Assembly: GCA_030624805.1 (NCBI GenBank)
Contig: JAUXJL010000076.1
Location: 1-8,199 of the forward strand
Origin: Acidimicrobiia bacterium
GTDB taxonomy: Bacteria > Actinomycetota > Acidimicrobiia > Spongiisociales > SHLN01
Length of the DNA stretch: 8,199 nt
Direction of reading: 5' to 3'
Shown: in pieces, positions 5,857 to 8,199 of the stretch
Layout of the letters: every line of letters begins with the position of its first letter
Numbering within the stretch: the stretch's first letter is position 1
Made by a program: the position numbers and the translations under genes
Notes under the pieces: model-generated
The model's database searches: none
Seen by the model: only the letters and a program-made list of their open reading frames with translations
Told to the model about the DNA's origin: nothing

Positions 5857-6311
5857 AGCCTCTCCATGAGCACGCTCACGAGCTGATCCTGCAGGTAGGA
5901 CAGGAAGCCGAGTGTGATCCGCTGCGGATCATCGTCGGCATCGATTTCCCAGCCTGGTTCGGTGATCTCCAACCGGGCAGCCAGAGCAAGCCGAGAATCG
6001 CCGAGCACGGTCAGCCAGGATTCGGCTTCGTCGGCGTCAAGCACCGTATCGCCCGATTCGATAAACGCCGTGAACCGTGCCCGGTCGGTGGCCCGCCCAT
6101 CCGCCAGCTGGCTGCCAGAGTATTGGTCCATGTCTTTCTGGGCGGCCGGATCGTCTGGGTAGGCATCGACATGCAAGCGGGCATAAGCAGGATCGCCCGG
6201 TTCCTCGTCGATCGTGTCCAGTAGCTGAGGGAGCCCGAGCAGGAACTGTCGTTCGCCATCGGAGAGACGGACGGCAACGCCGTCCCGATGTGGTTTGAAG
6301 ACCCGTCTCAT
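5853..6311 (-). CDS. DUF2017 family protein
   Basis: The 152-residue product fits the actinobacterial DUF2017 family, which is commonly found next to clpS. Visible family features are the N-terminal basic strand (MRRVFKPHRDGVAVRLSDGE, 1-20), the LPQLL helix (28-32), the AYPDDPAAQKD block (50-60), the acidic LDADEAESWL (91-100) followed by LGDSRLALAARL (103-114), and a C-terminal helix LSYLQDQLVSVL (138-149). It is probably soluble, with no signal peptide. Its biochemical role is unknown; the persistent pairing with clpS hints at a link to Clp-dependent N-degron proteolysis. ATG 6311 overlaps the clpS stop as ATGA, which argues against the GTG at 6332 that would extend the overlap by 21 bases. 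Confidence 0.85.
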   Translation of the reverse strand: MRRVFKPHRDGVAVRLSDGERQFLLGLPQLLDTIDEEPGDPAYARLHVDAYPDDPAAQKDMDQYSGSQLADGRATDRARFTAFIESGDTVLDADEAESWLTVLGDSRLALAARLEITEPGWEIDADDDPQRITLGFLSYLQDQLVSVLMERL

Positions 6312-6595
6312 GCTTGCTCGATTGTGGCCCACAAGCCGAAGTGATGCAGCCGGTGGCAGTCCAACTCGGCCTTTTCTCGCGGCGCGGTTGTGACGATCGA
6401 TTTGCCCTGGTTGTGGACTTCAAGCATCTTGCGAGTGGCTTCGGCTTCGGAAAAACCAAACAGTTTGCGAAACACGTAGACCACATAAGACATGAGGTTG
6501 ACCGGGTCGTCCCAAGCTATGACGTTCCAATCCCTCGACTCGAGATCGGATTCCTCTACAGCGGGCTCTTCCACCTCGAGCGGGGCAGTGGTCAT
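6308..6595 (-). CDS. clpS: ATP-dependent Clp protease adaptor ClpS
   Basis: ClpS binds proteins with N-degron residues and hands them to the ClpC/ClpA unfoldase for degradation by ClpP in the cytoplasm. The 95-residue protein has a flexible acidic N-terminal extension (1-20) and then the ClpS core: NVIAWDDPVNLMSYVVYVF (24-42) with the Asp pair 29-30, Asn33 and Met35 of the binding pocket, MLEVHNQGKSIV (57-68) with the pocket His61, REKAEL (73-78), and the actinobacterial end HHFGLWATIE (84-93). All residues needed for recognition appear present. The start overlaps the upstream HTH gene (ATGA, 6592-6595) and the stop overlaps DUF2017 (ATGA, 6308-6311); there is no separate Shine-Dalgarno sequence, so expression probably depends on coupling. 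Confidence 0.95.
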   Translation of the reverse strand: MTTAPLEVEEPAVEESDLESRDWNVIAWDDPVNLMSYVVYVFRKLFGFSEAEATRKMLEVHNQGKSIVTTAPREKAELDCHRLHHFGLWATIEQA

Positions 6596-6807
6596 GACGA
6601 CCCGACCGGAGAATCACGCTCTACATTGAGGAAGTCCTCGAAGTCTCGCTTGGCCACCCGCCATTCTCGCCCGAATTTGACGGCCGGCATGCCCCCGTTA
6701 CGCAGCATCCGGGTGACGACGAATGCCGACACGTCCATATATTCACAGATGTCGGCCACCGACAACCAGTCCTTCGGCACGTCAACCTGAATCCGCTCCA
6801 TCGCCAT
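6592..6807 (-). CDS. Excisionase-type (HTH_17, MerR-like) small DNA-binding protein
   Basis: From ATG 6807 the product is 71 residues, almost entirely one winged HTH of the excisionase/HTH_17 type: DWLSVADICEYMDVSAFVV (13-31), TRMLRNGGMPAVKFGREWRV (32-51) and RDFEDFL (54-60). Xis-like phage proteins and cellular regulators such as BldC share this fold. With no integrase or phage genes nearby, a transcriptional role is more likely than excision. It heads the clpS operon and lies beside the divergent Clp1-like gene, so it could control that shared promoter region. ATG 6807 has no ribosome site but is exactly 6 bases after TACCAT, which indicates a leaderless transcript; ATG 6801 is an alternative, and a GTG at 6864 would run into the divergent gene. 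Confidence 0.8.
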   Translation of the reverse strand: MAMERIQVDVPKDWLSVADICEYMDVSAFVVTRMLRNGGMPAVKFGREWRVAKRDFEDFLNVERDSPVGSS

Positions 6808-6812
6808 GAGGG

Positions 6813-6819
6813 TATGGTA
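6813..6819. promoter_or_regulatory. Overlapping divergent -10 elements between the clpS operon and the Clp1-like gene
   Basis: On the minus strand TACCAT (6819-6814) is followed by six bases and ATG 6807, a leaderless-type arrangement. On the plus strand TATGGT (6813-6818) fits TANNNT and would start a transcript near 6825, about 25 bases before the kinase ATG. The two elements share five base pairs, so the promoters could not be occupied at once. No good -35 hexamers are seen for either, so the plus-strand assignment is the weaker one. Confidence 0.45.
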
Positions 6820-6849
6820 CGTGCCCAACCACGGCAAGAGGATGGGGCG

Positions 6850-7731
6850 ATGGACGACGCGCATGCACCCCTTATCGAAGACCTGACGCGCCGCCGTGGT
6901 GTGGTGTTGTTGCTCGGTTCAGCCGACACGGGAAAGACCACTTTTGCTCGCCAATTGCTGGCAGCAGCTATCGCGGCAGGGAAAACGGCGGCCTTCATTG
7001 ACGCCGATATTGCCGAATCCACCGTGGGGCCCCCTACCTGCGTCGGGCTCAAGTGGGTCAACGATCCAGTCGACCTCGACAACCTCCACCAAGCCGATCG
7101 ACTGCAGTTCGTCGGTTCCATCAAGACGAGCGGGCTGGTTCTCCAGCATGTAGTGGCCACCGCAGCTCTCGTCAACGAAGCCCGCGACATCGTCGACCTT
7201 GTAGTGGTCGACACTTCCGGCGCCGTTTCGGGGGTGACCGGACAGACTCTGAAATATCACAAGACAGAGCTCACGCGGCCCGAAGTGATCGTGGCGTTTC
7301 AACGGGGAGAAGAAATGGCACCGATCGTCGGCATGCTGCGCCGCTTCTTCGGAGCCGATGTTGAGGAAGTCGCGGTGGCGCCCGGCATCGTATCGGCCTC
7401 GCCTCATGAGCACAATGCGTCTCGCGTCAAACACTTCGAGGCTGAACTCACACCTCCCCTCCAGGCCTGGCGAGTACGTTCGACGGTTTTTGCCCCCACG
7501 CTGCCCGCCGGGCTCGACCCTGCACGCCTCGACGCCATGCTCGTCGGACTACAAGATGGCGAAGGATCGACGCTCGGCCTGGGCGTGCTCCGGGAGGAGG
7601 GAGAAATCCTCCGGGTTCTCACCAATCACGGCGAGGGAATGCGCGGCTTGCGCCTCGGATCGATGCGCATCGACCTCGAGACCTACGCCGTCACCCCCGT
7701 CCGCCTCCGCGAAGTGATGTTCGGGCTGTAG
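6850..7731 (+). CDS. Clp1/GRC3-family P-loop protein, putative polynucleotide 5'-hydroxyl kinase
   Basis: The 293-residue protein has the Clp1 P-loop layout (PF16575): Walker A GSADTGKTT (23-31), an AFIDADIAESTVGPP segment (48-62) equivalent to the DxDxGQxxxxPPG of Clp1/Nol9, FVGSIKTSGLVLQHVVA (87-103), Walker B LVVVDTSG (117-124), GQTLKYHKTELTRPEVIVAF (131-150), and an SRVKHF motif (191-196). A C-terminal beta-rich part follows (about 205-293). In eukaryotes and archaea, relatives phosphorylate RNA or DNA 5'-hydroxyl ends using ATP or GTP; bacterial members are little studied, so the activity here is inferred. I chose ATG 6850 because AAGAGGA at 6836-6842 is spaced 7 bases away; ATG 6814 would add 12 residues and overlap the promoter. 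The resemblance in name to ClpS next door is coincidental. Confidence 0.75.
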   Translation: MDDAHAPLIEDLTRRRGVVLLLGSADTGKTTFARQLLAAAIAAGKTAAFIDADIAESTVGPPTCVGLKWVNDPVDLDNLHQADRLQFVGSIKTSGLVLQHVVATAALVNEARDIVDLVVVDTSGAVSGVTGQTLKYHKTELTRPEVIVAFQRGEEMAPIVGMLRRFFGADVEEVAVAPGIVSASPHEHNASRVKHFEAELTPPLQAWRVRSTVFAPTLPAGLDPARLDAMLVGLQDGEGSTLGLGVLREEGEILRVLTNHGEGMRGLRLGSMRIDLETYAVTPVRLREVMFGL

Positions 7732-7764
7732 GAGTCGACGGTCGCAGTTTGAGCTGGCGCGCTG

Positions 7765-7845
7765 CAGTCAGTCCCCCCCCCGCAGCGGAGCGAAGGTGGG
7801 GGTAGGGGGGACCGACCCCAACAACGCGGTCGTCATGGGCACCAA
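7765..7845. repeat. Direct repeat, copy 1
   Basis: The copy begins CAGTCAGT plus a C9 run, then CGCAGCGGAGCGAAGG, GTGGGGGTAGGGGGG, a short hairpin (CGACC 7813-7817, loop CCAACAACGC, GGTCG 7828-7832), and ends GGGCACCAA. It is paired with copy 2 at 7863-7967. Confidence 0.8.
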
Positions 7846-7862
7846 CCTTGACTGCTGGGGAA

Positions 7863-7967
7863 CAGTCAGTCCCCCCCCTTTGGGGGGAAAGTACCGCCAC
7901 CGCAGCGAAGCGAAGGTGGGGGTAGGGGGGCACCGGACCCCAACAACGCGGTCCTGACGGGCACCAA
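7863..7967. repeat. Direct repeat, copy 2 with a 22-base insertion
   Basis: It matches copy 1 from CAGTCAGT and its C run, then carries 22 extra bases (7879-7900, including TTTGGGGGG that can pair with the C run) before CGCAGCGAAGCGAAGG and the shared GGGGGTAGGGGGG block. Its hairpin keeps the same CCAACAACGC loop with the stem GGACC/GGTCC (7935-7939, 7950-7954). CCCCCCTACC at 7972-7981 is the exact reverse complement of GGTAGGGGGG at 7921-7930 and may close a larger stem. Confidence 0.8.
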
Positions 7968-7977
7968 AGAACCCCCC

Positions 7978-8004
7978 TACCGCTGAGCCTCCGGCCCAGC
8001 GGTA
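7978..8004. repeat. Hairpin TACCGCTG/CAGCGGTA
   Basis: An exact 8-base inverted repeat, TACCGCTG (7978-7985) and CAGCGGTA (7997-8004), encloses an 11-base GC-rich loop that can pair further (CC/GG). No T-run follows on the plus strand, so it does not look like a simple terminator of the kinase gene. Confidence 0.7.
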
Positions 8005-8025
8005 CCTTCCCCCCGGACAAGCCAA

Positions 8026-8044
8026 GCAACGCCGCAGGCGTTGC
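8026..8044. repeat. Hairpin GCAACGCC/GGCGTTGC
   Basis: A perfect 8-bp stem (8026-8033 with 8037-8044) with a three-base GCA loop, flanked by CCCCGG at 8011-8016 and CCGGGG at 8044-8049. It lacks a T tract. Confidence 0.75.
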
Positions 8045-8084
8045 CGGGGACTGACAAACCTCGGCTCGGACGTTGGCGGGGGTT

Positions 8085-8172
8085 GCAAGAGCCCGAGTAA
8101 CTTTGGCGATTCCAGGGCCCCGCACTTCCCCAAACGGGGTCCGGGAACCGCCTCGGCTTCTCGGGCTCTTGC
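8085..8172. repeat. 88-base long imperfect hairpin
   Basis: GCAAGAGCCCGAG (8085-8097) is the exact reverse complement of CTCGGGCTCTTGC (8160-8172). Inside, after a 7x7 internal loop, the pairing continues: GGCG 8105-8108 with CGCC 8149-8152, TTCC 8110-8113 with GGAA 8144-8147, and GGGCCCCG 8115-8122 with CGGGGTCC 8135-8142 (one G-U), with single mismatches between them and a 12-base loop at 8123-8134. This gives 29 pairs in register, far beyond chance for this length. It may be a structured RNA, a MITE-like element or a palindromic repeat. Confidence 0.75.
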
Positions 8173-8199
8173 TGCTCGGAAACTACCGAGTTGGCCACC

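Larger units (their letters stand above)
7732..8199. other. Non-coding, GC-rich, repeat- and hairpin-rich region
   Basis: These 468 bases after the kinase gene contain runs of C and G, two copies of a direct repeat, and a series of hairpins that continue to the right edge. Open frames cross it on the minus strand (to 73-144 residues), but their products are rich in Pro, Gly and Arg, change character at every repeat and lack any family-like motif. I regard it as an intergenic repeat element or part of one; the right end is outside the window. Confidence 0.65.

Noticed and set aside
6592..6807. Phage excisionase of an integrated element
   Set aside because: The fold is excisionase-like, but there is no integrase, attachment-site duplication or phage gene, and the gene is coupled to housekeeping clpS.
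6850..7731. Functional link of the Clp1-like protein with ClpS because of the names
   Set aside because: Clp1 (cleavage/polyadenylation factor) and ClpS (caseinolytic protease adaptor) are unrelated; only their adjacency is evidence.
7765..7967. Possible CRISPR array
   Set aside because: Only two copies, about 65 bases each over the core, with an internal insertion and no regular spacers.
7691..8198. Minus-strand open frames of 73, 121 and 144 residues in the repeat region
   Set aside because: They run through direct repeats and hairpins, their composition is dominated by Pro, Gly and Arg, and the base pairing explains the sequence better than coding does. The frame at 7977-8198 could be the end of a gene outside the window, which I cannot exclude.

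Overview
The window is high-GC DNA that most likely comes from an actinomycetotal chromosome. Three things point there: an adjacent clpS–DUF2017 gene pair (DUF2017 is mainly an actinobacterial family), several -10 elements of the TANNNT type placed 6-7 bases before an ATG (leaderless style), and an Xre regulator paired with a Lys/Pro/Ala-tailed protein as in the mycobacterial Rv0474–hbhA locus. A deep-branching lineage such as Acidimicrobiia would fit, but this is inference. I see no phage structural genes, transposase, tRNA, rRNA or CRISPR array.

Layout, left to right. (1) 1-134, minus: start of a secreted lipoprotein, possibly a beta-propeller protein, cut by the window edge. (2) 331-1206, plus: sulfotransferase-like protein. 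(3) 3274-1239, minus: aroF–tyrA operon (DAHP synthase, then prephenate dehydrogenase with an ACT domain) with a 4-base stop/start overlap. (4) about 3488-3662, minus: decayed C-terminal half of a glyoxalase/VOC gene with a frameshift. (5) 3696-4484, plus: Xre regulator plus HbhA/MLDS-like protein, driven by a promoter buried in an inverted repeat and closed by a clear terminator at 4522-4550. (6) 4551-4817: no convincing gene. (7) 6807-4818, minus: a tightly packed operon encoding an excisionase-type HTH protein, ClpS, DUF2017, a degenerate MobA-like protein and a DUF4332 protein; the first four are joined by three successive ATGA overlaps. (8) 6850-7731, plus: a Clp1/GRC3-family P-loop polynucleotide kinase-like protein, divergent from operon 7 and sharing its promoter bases. 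(9) 7732-8199: non-coding, GC-rich, with two direct repeat copies and several hairpins, the largest an 88-base stem-loop at 8085-8172.

Functional reading: region 3 is housekeeping aromatic amino acid synthesis. Region 5 looks like a self-regulated module for a DNA- or lipid-droplet-binding structural protein. Region 7 couples an N-degron protease adaptor to a small DNA-binding protein, a probably inactive nucleotidyltransferase-fold protein and a helix-hairpin-helix protein, next to a bacterial Clp1-like kinase. The most unusual items are the Clp1-like kinase with its overlapping divergent promoter, the MobA-like protein that has lost its signature residues, and the structured repeat region at the right edge.
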